Below the pieces are notes generated by a model that was given only the letters and a program-made list of their open reading frames with translations, was not told where the DNA came from and ran no database searches. 64,000 nt of DNA from Opisthorchis felineus (taxonomy: Eukaryota; Platyhelminthes; Trematoda; Opisthorchiida; Opisthorchiidae). The number at the start of each line of letters is the position of its first letter. The stretch's first letter is position 1. Positions 37,607 to 49,318 of the stretch are shown here, piece by piece. A program made the translations under genes and the position numbers. The DNA is taken from positions 248,001 to 312,000 of the forward strand of contig SJOL01006490.1 in the NCBI GenBank assembly GCA_004794785.1. Reading direction: 5' to 3'.

Positions 37607-39461
37607 CAGCTCACAAGGAATTCGCTCCCCAGACCTCTAGAGGCGACTACTGATAACCATCAAACGGATCCAGCATTCCAAACCGTCAAAGTCAAAGCTG
37701 CTCATACTCGTCTGCAAAGGCAGCCTCCGGAAAATCTAACCTCCAAACCTCTAGAGTCCGCCACTGATAACTACGAAACGGACCACTCTTCCCTTCACCA
37801 GTGTGCACCAGTCATTACTCAATTGCAGACTTCCCATCAAACCAGCCCCTTGGAAAACCACACAAGCCATATCGCCGTTGACACATGTGCGCATAGTAGC
37901 CAAGGCACCCCAGTTTCAAACAGCAGCTTAGTATACCAACGGTTTCGGTCTCCTCTACAGTCGCCCCAATTTCGGTTGGGCACGAAACCGTCCCCGACAA
38001 CAATGTAGCCAGTTATGAACTGGTCGAACTTCCAGCTTCCCTTCCAAGTGCCGGAAGTAACGTGCTATCCCAGAAATCTCCATGCTCCAGCACTGATCCC
38101 CTCCCTGACCTTCATTATCCTGGAATCGCTCCTCGTCTAAGCTAGCTAGACTGTGACGCTGGCTTGTGTCCAGGTGACACACAAACCTGCTTTACGACCT
38201 TAAGCTCCGCATGTCATGCTCACGAACATGAGCCCCCATTTCTACTACTGGACACCTACCTATGCAGCCCCTGACCTCAACCGCCCCAACAAAATTCACC
38301 GCTGATATGACAGGTGCGGTGCCTCAACAGCCCTTACCTGGCGCTGCAATCGTTGGCGAAGGCACAGTCCCTTGTCCAAGACCCCCTTACATAGTGACAC
38401 TCCGCTTCTCTCCACCAAAACGCTTCCTTGGGCTCAAACACCTGCTGTCAAAGCCTCGTATGATAACGCCCTCCCCACACTAGCTCCCCGAGTTCCTGCT
38501 CTTCGCCCTCCGTCTACAAACTTGACCATACCCCGCATGGTACATAAATACACCTGTGGCCCCCCACACCGTGCAAACCTGGTCCTCGGCAGGGTCCCCA
38601 ACCCGCAAACGCCTTTACTTAATCTTAGCCCCTATTGAGCTCCGCCCCCTGGCAACCCGCATATTATTTGCCTGGGATCCCCTTTCGGCAACTACCTACT
38701 CCACCACTGCCCCCGCCTCTTCCGAAGCTCCGTACAGCTCCACCTCTACGACCTTTAACTGTATCTCGCCTTCCCATTACAAAAGCCCCTTCCACTACAC
38801 CCAAGGCAGGGGATTCCCGTTCACCCCCAACGCAGCCCACTTCTCTCAGAGGGTTTGATTACACCGCTAGCTTCCTTGCTGCACCCTGTCTCCCCCTTAT
38901 CTTGCATCTCGTACTATAAGCCTCCTATATCATCTCCCCCAATCAGCCCAGTTTGGCTACCCGTACCCTCCGCCCCCCCACGATTCGGTGCTGAAGGCAC
39001 TACACGACAGATCCTCCTGCCCTTTTGGTGCCCCTGTCATACCCTCCCATTTCCTCTTTCTTAAACACTGCACCTGCCCGTCCATCTTGCGTTACCTAAA
39101 TTCAGCTATTACTGTTCAACTGCCACATATGGTGCCATCCTCTGGTGCTGTTGATGGCACTGTTACAAGAGATTACTCGACTCAATCTGTAACTCTTTGT
39201 CCACGGAGCTTCGCGGCCTGCACCGCCATTTAATCGCTGTCTCCGTACCAATCAGGGTACGTCCCAGCATCTTATTCTCACACATCTTTAACTGCTCCTA
39301 CTTCACCCATCAATTCGAGAACTTCCGATTCCCTTGTCCCTATTCCATTCCATACTGACCTCCTCAGACTTACCAACCCTTTACCAGCCACCCTACCCAC
39401 CTCATCTGATCCCGCTAGTAATATTTCTGACTTCTAATCAACACCCGCTCTCTTACCTAAA

Positions 39462-39839
39462 TTGCACTTCATCCAAGCTATCTCCACTATAGCTTGTCCA
39501 ACCTTCATATGCATCGCTGAGACGTGGCTCTCTCCTAGCGCGCCTGATGCCCTAATTTCCTTTCCGGGATACACTGTCTTCCGTTCCGATCGTTCCCACC
39601 GCCGTGGTGGTGGTTGCCTCATATACTCCAGAACTGAAATGGAAGTCTCCCTCATTGACGATCCACTGCTGGCGGACACTCCGGACTCTGTTTGGCCTTC
39701 TGTCTGTCGTGCTAACCCGCAGTTCTTCTCGGGTGTTTGTACATGCCCCCTCCACACCCAGCTAGCTCGATTAACTAACTGTAACGCTTCTTTCCCATAC
39801 CCAAGCTCTACCTCGCCCAAACAAATTATTCGTTGGTGA
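39462..39839 (+). pseudogene. LINE copy D endonuclease N-terminus
   Basis: 125 codons with FICIAETWLSPSAPDALISF (the ET/W motif of apurinic-type LINE endonucleases), FRSDRSHRRGGGCLIYSRTE and a TPDSVW segment. The frame then shifts. The next frame (from 39883) continues with TRGPHTLDIALVNG and FPDSDHRTITCSW, where the conserved SDH catalytic His and the domain end are intact. Confidence 0.75.
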
Positions 39840-39882
39840 TCTCAACCTTCCTGAGATCTCCTGGTCTCAACAAAAGTCCTCT

Positions 39883-40850
39883 TTGTGCCTTTCACCTCTG
39901 CTTGCCCAACCTAATGTCGAAGGATGGTCCCGGCTCGTAAGGCAACAAACACGCGGTCCCCACACCCTGGACATTGCCCTTGTCAATGGTTATCTGTGTC
40001 CCACCGCTGCAGTTGACCCGAAGTTCCCCGATAGCGACCATCGTACTATCACTTGCAGCTGGACAAGTACTCAACCTTTCCCTCTCCCTTCCCCCTCAAG
40101 CTCCTTCTCCCCTCCCCCTAGCATCCTTCAAGCCTTTGCAGTCCCGTTGCGCCACAAAACCTGGAACGAGTACTCTCTTGCCACGCAAAGCGTGGCCAAC
40201 ATTTTTTACGGCAATGTACTGTCATCACTATGCTTAGGTGCTCCCAGAAGAGCTTCCTATGTTTCTGGTTGTCGTCCAGCCAGACGGTTAACCGCTCTAG
40301 GCCATAAAATTAAGAACTATCGTAGGCTCTTCCGCGAATCCAATGATCTTTCTCTCCTTATTCTAATCAACAAACTCATGACTGAGATTACCACGGCCAA
40401 AATAGCCCCTGAAAAGCGCGAGGAATCTACCGCCGTAGCCCATTCTCTTCAATCTAATATGCTGGGATGCCTCTTTCACAAGCGCTGCTTCCCTAATTTA
40501 TCTGCAGATCCAAATATTGTGGCCACTGACGGGAAGCCTCTTTCCGACCCTGCTGATATTGTAGAATCCCTAAACTCTTATTTCGCTGGCTGTTCTGTTC
40601 CCTTCGCATCGACCCTGTCCATTCATTGCTCCACACCCGGTTCCGAAGCGACCACATCTGCTGACGAGACAAGCCCCACCTTCTGCACACTCCCAGTTAC
40701 TTTGTCTGACTTAACATCCTCACTCATCCGCCTTAGAGACTCCAATTTCCCAGGCAATGACGGTATCCCTTCGCTCATCCTAAAAGCTGGTGGCCCAGAC
40801 ATTCCCACCCCTATCCTTAAACTCTTCAATATCTCCCTTATCACTGGCAC

Positions 40851-40853
<3 letters not shown>
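39883..40853 (+). pseudogene. LINE copy D ORF2, endonuclease end to RT start
   Basis: About 323 sense codons run from the endonuclease LDIALVNG/SDH motifs through a basic linker (NYRRLFRESNDLSLLI) to the pre-RT segment DSNFPGNDGIPSLILKAGGP and LFNISLITGTV. A run of Asn codons from an AAT microsatellite then marks the border of an inserted element at 40854. The ORF's last ~30 residues are therefore foreign. Confidence 0.75.

Positions 40854-40884
<31 letters not shown>
40854..40884. repeat. (AAT)n microsatellite
   Basis: About ten AAT units forming the 3' tail of the inverted LINE fragment. Confidence 0.95.
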
Positions 40885-40885
<1 letters not shown>

Positions 40886-41185
40886 TTTATTCCCAAATGG
40901 TGGGTGGCATACCGTCAGGCATGATCATAATATTACAGTCAAAATAATAATATGACTGAAGGGTTGTGAGTACAGGGGGCTGCGTAGAAAAGGGGCAGCG
41001 TCATCACCGGTGGACGTAACACGATATGATAATAATAGGCTTCACTTCCCGATATGTAGAGAGCATGCTGATGGAGGTATGATCGAGTCGTTACAACCAG
41101 ATCGCGGCAATCAGTGGAAGCACTCCACCAGTGCGCCACATATAAGTCAGATCTACGAACTGCTCCAGCTAGCTATCGTGGCATC
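40854..41185 (-). mobile_element. LINE 3' fragment inserted in ORF2 of copy D
   Basis: The insert begins at (AAT)10 and reads, on the minus strand, toward the family 3' end (GATCATGCCTGACGGTATGC, then GGGAATAAACATTATT). It is a short 5'-truncated copy of the same or a sister family, in opposite orientation. Copy D coding resumes near 41186 (LSRTLERLIKVPV), with some RT codons missing. No clear target-site duplication is seen. Confidence 0.75.
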
Positions 41186-42420
41186 CACCATACCTGCTTG
41201 CTCTCCCGTACCCTTGAGCGCTTAATCAAAGTCCCCGTCATGGATGACCTGCTCACCACCAAAACCCTTAACAATCGGTAGTATGGGTTTATGGCACAGC
41301 GGTCAGCTAACACATGTCAAGTTGATTTCTTTAATCACATTTCGTCCGCCCACGATGCCGGGCTGAGTATTATTCTTATCTAGCTCGATATTCGCAAGGC
41401 GTTTGACCAAGTCTCCCACTATGCACTCTTCAACAAAGTACGAGCTACGGGGATTGGTGGCCCGCTACTTTGATGGCTCACTTCTTACCTCACTGGGACA
41501 ACCCATGTCACCAAGATCGAGGATCTCTCCTCATCACCTCTTCCCATCACCAGTGGAGTTATTCAGGGTAGCGTGCCTGGCCTCCTACTTTTCTTAGTAT
41601 ACATTGATAAGGTCACTGATTTGATCACCCATGGTTTCCCTTTCCTGTTCGCTGATGATATTAAGTTAGCCTACACGTTTAAGGCCAGTGACTGTTTCCA
41701 CTCTTGCTAACATTCCGTCTGATCTGGATTCCTCATCCCTCTGGTCCTCTAACTCTTGCCTTTCTTTCGCCGTCCCAAAATGCCAAGCCCTCTCACATCA
41801 GTTCCATATTCCTCCTGGAATCTAGAGAACTTAATGGAATCTCGATTCCTGCTCTTCTCGAAGTGAGGGACCTAGGTCTTAGGTATTCTTGTGCGTTTAG
41901 TTTTTCCCAACATGCACGGTATTGGGTGGCTAAAGCCCGCAAGCTGTGCGCCCTAATTCGCCGATCCTTCCACAATAAATCATGTTTAATTGCCATCTTT
42001 AAGCAGTTTGTAAGACCCACCCTTGTATCCAGCCCTGAATTCGCTTCACAGTATTCGCAGGCATGCTGGAATGCTGTGGAAAACGTGCAGCTCTCGTTCA
42101 ATAAGGCCTTGTTTCCGGCGTCATCCACACTGCCGTGTCGTCTTCGCTGTTTGTCACTTTGGTTGGATCCTTTATGGTTGAGGTGCATTAGGTTGAACCC
42201 AGGCCTTCTGCATCGCCTAATCTACCGACGGGCTTACATAGCTGACTGCCGTGCTGAATTTTCTTCCTGCCCTCCCTACAATGTACGCAACTCTGGATTT
42301 TTGCTCCCATTGTCGACGTGTCCAACTGTCTTTAGACAAAACTTCTTTCTTTGCCTGTAGTCCAAACTGTGGAACAAGCTCCCCGCCCATATCCGTACTA
42401 CATCATCTAATGTAGGCTTT
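41186..42420 (+). pseudogene. LINE copy D reverse transcriptase, palm to C-terminus
   Basis: Frames in order give LIKVPVMDDLL, LDIRKAFDQVSHYALFNKV (motif A), ITSGVIQGSVPGLLLFLVYI (motif B), FLFADDIKLAYTF (motif C, FADD intact), then GLRYSCAFSFSQHARYW and LCALIRRSFHNKSCLIAIFK in the C-terminal region (41704-42360). Several stops and at least two frameshifts occur between them. Confidence 0.75.
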
Positions 42421-45260
42421 TGAAGAACTCTCGTTTCTTGCCTTTCCATTGGGGGAGCCGAGAATCTGTTCGCGCCACAGCTTACACTAGAAACTTTCTT
42501 TGAATCCGGCTCTAAGCCCTTTTATTTTGTGCTCTCACCCCAACTGTCCTATTACTTGGTCCTAGCATGTACATTAGCCAGCTTGAACCCCTTAACGTTA
42601 ACACACAAGTGGGACGACTGCCCTCCCAAGTGTTCTTATGCATAAATCACCATAGTGTCTATCTCTTATGCAGACGTTTACCCCTCACCTCTCGCACCTG
42701 CTCTCTGAAGCGTAGTTGTGTTGCAGAGGGTGTCTTGCGCCTGCCATCGTAATTGTTTTCATGCCCGTCTTCACTGACCTCGTTGTATTTCCTTACCTCC
42801 TGCCTTAAGCTTCTATGCCCAGCCTAATTATTCCTAGTTCTTTCAAGCCTGGTCCAATCCCTGAATAACTCTGTCAGCTCTATTTAATGCCTGGTGCTTC
42901 GTTTTGACTAGATTTAACTAACCTTAGCCAAACCGAAGCCCTATTTCTTCATTGTTTAGAACCATTCCGCATCCTCAGATCACGTGCAGTGCACGCACAT
43001 CAAACAGCGGGTATGAAGATGCGCAATGAATGAAATACTTGTTTGGTTCCACAGCCCACTCATCCACATACACATTACACTGTGGTGCGCCTCTGCTTGA
43101 CATGGCGGGTCACACCAGTGCTTCGTCGTCCTTAAGCCATAGTACACAGGCTCTGAACATCTTCATTCTACTCCCATGGCCCAAAAGGTTGCTGCCGTTT
43201 CATTTGCCCCCGCGGCTTGCTTCCTTCAGTGGCTGTTTGCTGTTTGCTTGTTCGAAACGACTGAGCCGTTTTATTGGCCTGGCCTTCCCCCGACCGGATA
43301 AAATATCTGCTGGCTGGAGTTATTTACTAATGCACAAACCGCAATTATGACTGCTTGGTGGCTTGTCACCCAGCAGATCTGGTAGCACTTACGAGGGATG
43401 AAAAATTCGTGTGGTGGACGGGTACGCCCTGCAGGGAGGGTAGTCCCGTTACGTTGCGCCATGGTGCGTTTGTATACTCGCCACCCCTCCAGTAGCACGG
43501 GTGCATCGCCTATCGCCGGTGGTTCTGAACCTGGCCTTTAACTAGGGAACATCATAAAAGAGCAACGTTGTTGTTTGTCTGTAGCTGGATTGGACTTGTT
43601 CCGGTTGTCACTTGTCCGGCACCACCAAGAAATACAAGCAAACGACAGTAGTCATTTCGTTTTGTTTAAAAAAAATACATGCATAGGGTAGCCTGAATGC
43701 ACTCTGCGGGGCCCACGGCTGACATTGACGTGCAAGGAGTTGCCACCATCGTCTTAGTTGGGCTGCACCACCCCACGTCCACTTCATCATCCAGACATAA
43801 CACACAGACACACACAATCATATAAACATGAAGCGTAAATCCTTCATTATATCCTGGCAAACAGCAGTCACAAATAGCGCCTAATGGCTGTTTTTGCCAT
43901 GCATCATTCGTTTCTTGAAGCTTACAGCAGTGACTCGGTGACTGGCGACCCATACTCTTACCTTCCTGTTGAGTTGACTTAGTAGATTCCAGTTAAATTG
44001 CGGTTCTTACCCATTATCTCAGAAGCTGTTGTCCAACCTCTTATTATTTGTCTAGTGTCCGTGTTTACATTAACGCCCCCTTTGCACAACGACGACTCTG
44101 TGATTGGATTTTTTGCTGAGCTAAAAACTACCGCCATGTAACCGCCTGTTCCGACTAATCCAACGGCTAGCCTCCTTGCCTCGGCGGCTAAGTCCTTACC
44201 TTCCCTAAACTAGGTACCTACTCTTACCCAGCTGGTATTTGGTTTCTAGGTCAGCCAACAAAATCCACCCTTTCCTGAGTTCATTTAGCTTGCCGTCATC
44301 CGCTTTTAGATTTTTTTCTATTGGACACCGTTTTATCTGATGCCTCCTTGCACTCACCAGACGCTAGTGCTCTCGTCCTATTCCTTCTTCCTTCCTCATT
44401 CCCCCTCTTCCCAGGATTCAAACTTCTCCCCATACAACCGTTACTCATTCAATCTGGCTTGTCCGCGGTCTACACTCACCTGGTCCTCCAACTGCATCGA
44501 AATTACCCGCGATTCTACATTGGCCTGATTCTGCCCATGTCAATCTCCTCGTCTGACCCGGATCCAGCTGCCACGGAAATGCGTATCCCATGTCCGATTG
44601 CGGCAGCCCTGACGACCGTTACGGGGCTGCCAAAAACCGAAGTATGTCAGTGCAATCATGGCATGGCACTGCTATACCCAGTTTGATGGCACTCCCGCAA
44701 CTACTTTCTTCAGAATCTTTACCACAGCCTCTCGCCCACTCGAGCCTGTAATCGCTATCACAAACAAACTTTTCGCCTGGCCACAACCGCCTCGTTCTAA
44801 ACCGCTGAACTTATCGTTCGGATTTAGCCAACCTAGTTGCCTGCCGCAACTTCGGTTTGCCTCTTCCACAAGTTCAATTTAATCCATGGAGATCGATTGG
44901 CCCTATGCATTGGCACTATCTCCCCATCAAAACTACCCTTTACACCTGACCTCTCTATAACAATGACACTAGTGATTCTACAATTGCAATTTATACCACA
45001 TTTTTGAGACAAAACTTGCCATTTGTCTCCAGATCGAATTCTTCAGTCTCCATCTCCATTTTGAATTTTGTGACCCTAGCTATCTACTCGACCGCCCAAG
45101 GTCACCCATGACCAGCAACGGTTTTCAGTTTTAGTTCAGGTCAGCAGGCTTCATCTTTGAACTTGTCGTACCTCATGCCCATTGTCCTCCTTTTTTGTTC
45201 CCACAACTGTGGTGAATTTTCCGTACTAAGCAAGCTCGCTGTGTTGCTGCCTGCCGCGTT
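42421..45260 (+). other. Long non-coding 3' region of LINE copy D
   Basis: Pyrimidine-rich DNA without extended frames. Several blocks (44310-44410, 44500-44690) also occur in copy C at the corresponding place, so at least part of it belongs to the element. The stretch 43030-44000 has no match in copy C that I could see and may be a separate insertion. Confidence 0.4.
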
Positions 45261-45510
45261 CAGGATGTAACGATCCGATCGCGCCTCAGTCGGCATGCCC
45301 TCTACAAGTTGGGAAATAAACCTATTGCTAATATTGTTATTACATCGGATAAAGCCAACTGCTTGTGACGCTGCCCCTCTTCCACGCCATCCCCTGTACC
45401 CACAACTCCCTCAGTCATGCTTTTATTCTGACTGTAAAATTATGATCATGCCTGACGGTATGCCATCCACCAGTTGGAAATAAACATTATCGTTATTATT
45501 CTTAGTAAAT
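45261..45510 (+). mobile_element. Conserved 3' terminus of LINE copy D
   Basis: It carries the signature tail block also found at 19245, 25645, 40890 and 51050: a cagtcatgcttttattctga segment, attatgatcatgcctgacgg and an agttggaaataaacattatc end, then ATT repeats. It defines the family's 3' end and orientation. Confidence 0.75.
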
Positions 45511-45584
45511 CGATTCCGTTGTGCGAATGCTGAGTGGCTACGGATTTAGAAGTGGCTTCGCGTATGTTTGTTGAGAAATTAGGG

Positions 45585-47223
45585 GCTGTTTTCTATTCAG
45601 TCTCCACGACGTTCGGGCAGGCGTTAAACGAATACACGAAGGATAGCCATGTGGTATTTGTGCGTCCATCCAGTAATCGAAGCGCCGTCGCGTAAAGTGC
45701 GGCAGGTTGTGGCCGATGAGTTAGGCAAGCACCTTACCCTTCAAAACACAAAACTACCTGACCACCTGGGTCGGGTAAGTGACACATAGTTGGGTCTTAT
45801 TGTAGCAGGTAATGTACCCTCGGTCCTTGCAAACCTTTGGAAGACCGGACGCGTTCTTGTGCCGCAGTAAGGGGCAGGTCGCTGTAGCCACGTGCTTCTA
45901 CAGATGACAACAGATATCGATGTCCCGATGTTTCCCGGATGTAGTAAGTGTTCGTGGAACACATGCGGCAAACCGTTTTGGGCAGGTTTTCATAAAGCAA
46001 CTAATATCTGGTCTGTGGACGGAAGCTGTATACCTTCCTGTTCACCAATGGCATGGGTACCGGACGTCCGGTTGTGAATGCCTTCGTGGGAAGCGAACAG
46101 TTTGCTCACATGCGTAAACCGTTCGGCTTGTCAAAGGAAATGGTGACTGAGTGAAGACTTTTGTCATAGACAAGTTGGCGGCACAAATGCGGGCAGCGAG
46201 ATTAGTGTTTAGCTGCGACGTCATGTTGTGCCACTTTCATATAAGAAAATCTATCAGGAGCACGTATGTGTCACATGACATCCATGTATTTTTGGTCACA
46301 GACACTGTGCGAACAGACGGCACATATTCCGCCGTATGGCTTGCCTGGACGATGTCATACAGTAGGTGTTTTATTTACCCTAATATTGCCTCACATATTA
46401 CGACAAAATCTGCAACTACTGCCCCGCACGGACCAACGATTTGTCTCTTACTTCACGGCCCACGGTTGTACATCACCCCCAAATGGACTTTGCACGCACG
46501 ATCCGGGATAATCCACTTTGATAATGTGATCAACAACCGTCTTCAGAATGCAAATGACCGCCTGAAAAACCGGGTGCAACACTCAGACACACTAAAGCAA
46601 GCCAGACAGAAGGTGTACCGGCACGGCGGGTGTCTCATGCGGGAACATGATGTGCATATATCATATCACTGCGACCGACGGGGTTGCTGGTAGGCGACGG
46701 CTATGTTCTGAACGTTTTGTGTCGAATGATTAGGTATGCATGTTCCCTCGTCTTGGGGCATTTGGGACCGCGACCCCCGGGGCTGCACTATGGTAGCGTT
46801 GGGACAAACAAGTTGGTCAATCTACGTTAATTAACTGATAGTTCCTGATGCAAACACCTAGGCGCTCCCAGACGGTTGACACCTGTGCTGGAGAATGCGC
46901 ACACCTCTTCTACAAGCGATGTGGCTCCCCTGCATCCATTTCTTCTCAGTATTTAGGGACCAGTCGGTTCCCAGCAGTAGAAAACATTCATAATAGAAGT
47001 CTTCTTCGGTTGCTTCCCCATCCGCTAGCGGTGGCTGTTGGATCACAACCTACCGGAACAAGATATGCCTCTTACATTTGATCTCGAGACACCGCCGTCA
47101 ACCTTCGATGACCTGAGTAAACAGCTGAATCGAGTGGTGGATAAGCCTCAGGGACTGGAAGCCTGGACGGCCACAGCCTTCGTTAGGCAGTTGATTGTTC
47201 AAGGGAAAATCCAGTTGCGCTAA
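45585..47223 (+). pseudogene. Mutator-like (MULE/ZSWIM-type) transposase pseudogene
   Basis: Plus-strand frames, joined over about four frameshifts, give a MULE transposase order. An N-terminal FSTTFGQALNEYTKDSH-like segment (45590-45700) comes first, then RFGQVFIKQ and LFTNGMGTGRPVVNAFVGSE (46040-46120). VKTFVIDKLAAQMRAA and CHFHIRKSIRSTYV follow (46150-46270), then NNRLQNANDRLKNRV (46530) and RMIRYACSLVLGHLGP (46720). A SWIM-like Cys/His stretch (ECAHLFYKRCG, then PCIHFFSVF after a shift, 46890-46950) precedes a C-terminal frame stopping at 47221-47223. SWIM-bearing MULE proteins include domesticated ZSWIM proteins in animals. The shifts make this copy dead. Confidence 0.65.
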
Positions 47224-47924
47224 GGCCTGACATCTGTGACTAACGACCTGCTGTCTGTGGTCGAAGATACTGCACCTCGACCCAGATGGCGCTCCAGCGA
47301 CACAGACTTGTGTTTTGTGTGCTTTGTTATCATCATCATTATCAGCTGTAAGAAGGGCGTACTCGTCGTACGGTGGTTGCAGCTGCTACAGTTTCGTCCA
47401 CCGATAATTTGCGATAAGTTGCTACACACTGGAGGTGGTAGCTTATAAATTGACGACTAAATCCAGGTTTGTCAGTGGACTTTTAAGTGAGGGGATTAGA
47501 AAGAGAGCTCTGCATTGAAACAAATAGCTTGGACGCACGACTACCACTGAGGACGGGACTGGGCTATGTCTGACAATGTCTCTAGCCATTGATGTGGCCC
47601 GCCTCAGGGTCCCCACCCAAAAAGACGGCAATGATTGGCGCAGATGAGTTTGACGGTAATAAATTTCGTACTTCGCTGAAAATTCATTGTTTGACCTCCA
47701 TCAGCTTACTTCCAGCCTTCACGTAGTTGTGCAAAAAAACCTTCAAGGAAGTCGGAGCACGTGGTTAAGCCAGCGCAATCTATGAAGTGCGATCATCCAT
47801 CATGGGTGATTAATTTCTTCCGAATACCATTCGACGCACTTCAGCATTGCTGATCCGGCGTTCCCACCAGACTCGGGCAGTGCTTCGAAGGCATTGGTGG
47901 TCAAAAGCTGAGTTTTTGAAGTCC

Positions 47925-48380
47925 TCAGCGCACAGCGGTCAGGTTTCTGACTGGTGTAGCATAGTGAACTCGACCCTTGACGGATAAGCTGGTGTCACGC
48001 CTACACCACAGATGATGCATGTTCACGAAGGCTGTTCTGACTTTCCTTATCCGGATGGGAATATCACCTTTCGCCAGAGCACTGAGAATGCTACAGCTGC
48101 CCAGGTAGACATAGTTGTCTGCTGCCTCAAACGGCCCATCCGCAAGCATGAGGCTAGGGTTTGAGCCCACCCTGCCTTGCAACTTCACTTTAAACTCTGC
48201 AGCTGTGAAGCGCGTCTTGAACCCGGAGGCAGAACTATTAAGATTATTTAGTGTTTTATACATTACGGTGGCGTCAGATCCTAGAAGAGCTATGTTGTCT
48301 GTGTACTTGATATATGTGAACGAATGCCCCGGGAGCACCTCCATCCCAAAGGCGTAAGAAGCTGACACTGAGTCCTCCAT
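47925..48380 (-). pseudogene. RTE-4 RT active-site to thumb fragment
   Basis: 151 codons with FTYIKYTDNIALLG (motif C, second Asp changed to Asn), the FVYLGS-like YVYLGSCSILSALAKGD segment and VKGRVHYATPVRN. It ends at a small deletion just before the expected GSETWPLR signature. Confidence 0.8.
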
Positions 48381-48751
48381 AATCGTATCAGTGATGATGA
48401 AGGGATAGGTTGAAAGAAGACAGCCTTGTCGGATACCCCTTGATGTGATGAACTCGGGCGAGAGCTTTCAGTAGACCTTCATAAGGCCGCAAGAGTTGGG
48501 TACAGCGCCTTAAAGAGGGTCAAGAATTTATGGAGGACACTACTGCTCCATAGGCGCTGTCATACCGCCTGATGGTCCACAGAGTCCAAGGCAGCTTTCA
48601 GATCGAAAAACACAAACACTGTTGGTCGCTGGAAGCAGTGTCGCTGTTCCAAAATTTGTCGGAGGGTGATGACGTGATTGATGTATCCTCTTGCAGGGTG
48701 GAACCCAGCTTGGTTTTCGCGGATCCGCCTCTCCCTGTGTTCAATCAACCG

Positions 48752-49318
48752 TCAAAGGATAAGATCAGAATAGACCTTCGATGCCACAGCTACAAGACTT
48801 ACGTCACGGTGGCTTACACAGCATCCGCGTACCCTTTTGAAGATAGGAATAACTCTCGACATGCCCCAATCTGCAGGCCCTTTCGCTTCATTCCAAATAG
48901 CACCAATATGCTTTGTGAGAGGGGTCACTAGATATTCTCTGCCTTCTTTGAAGAGGGCTGGATACAGACCGTCCGGTTTTTGTGCTTTGTCACTTTTCAT
49001 TACGGATATCTCGTACTTTATTTCCTCTTCCGACGGGCGATTAGGGTTTACATTCCATTCGCCCGTATGCACTGTTGTAGGAGGCCAGCCAAACTGTTGT
49101 TCGACGTGTTCGACCCATCTTTCTAGTCGACGTCTTTGCGTTATCGTTCCACCGACCGTTGCTTTCCCAGGGCCAGTAGAACGTACCAGTTGATATAGGA
49201 CACGGCTGTTTCGGGGATCAAGAGACTTTTCCATTTCCCGAGCTTTCAATGTCCACCAGAGCTCTCGGTCATTCTTTAGGTTCTTCACTATTTGGCGTGT
49301 GGTGGATTTGTGCGCCAT
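48752..49318 (-). pseudogene. RTE-4 linker and pre-RT fragment
   Basis: 188 open codons, the longest intact stretch of this copy: RQIVKNLKNDRELWWTLKAR, RRRLERWVEHVEQQFGWPP, EIKYEISVMKSDKAQKPDGL and WNEAKGPADWGMSRVIPIFK. It shows clear homology to the plus-strand RTE-3 fragment at 15299-15715. A frameshift separates it from the RT. Confidence 0.85.

Larger units (their letters stand above)
36780..45510 (+). mobile_element. Two-ORF LINE copy D, near end-to-end
   Basis: This is the most complete copy of the family. It has a pyrimidine-rich 5' part (36780-37180), ORF1 (about 37180-39420), ORF2 with endonuclease and RT (about 39440-42420) and a long 3' region. It ends at 45430-45510 with the conserved ATTATGATCATGCCTGACGG block, GGAAATAAACATTATCGTT and a short ATT tail. 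The RT sequence suggests the CR1/jockey group. An inverted 3' fragment interrupts ORF2 at 40854-41185. ORF2 carries several stops, so it is not autonomous now. Confidence 0.7.

Noticed and set aside
37184..39420. Cellular proline-rich gene
   Set aside because: The same blocks recur in order at 26.5-27.7 and 28.1-28.9 kb upstream of LINE-type DNA, so this is LINE ORF1.
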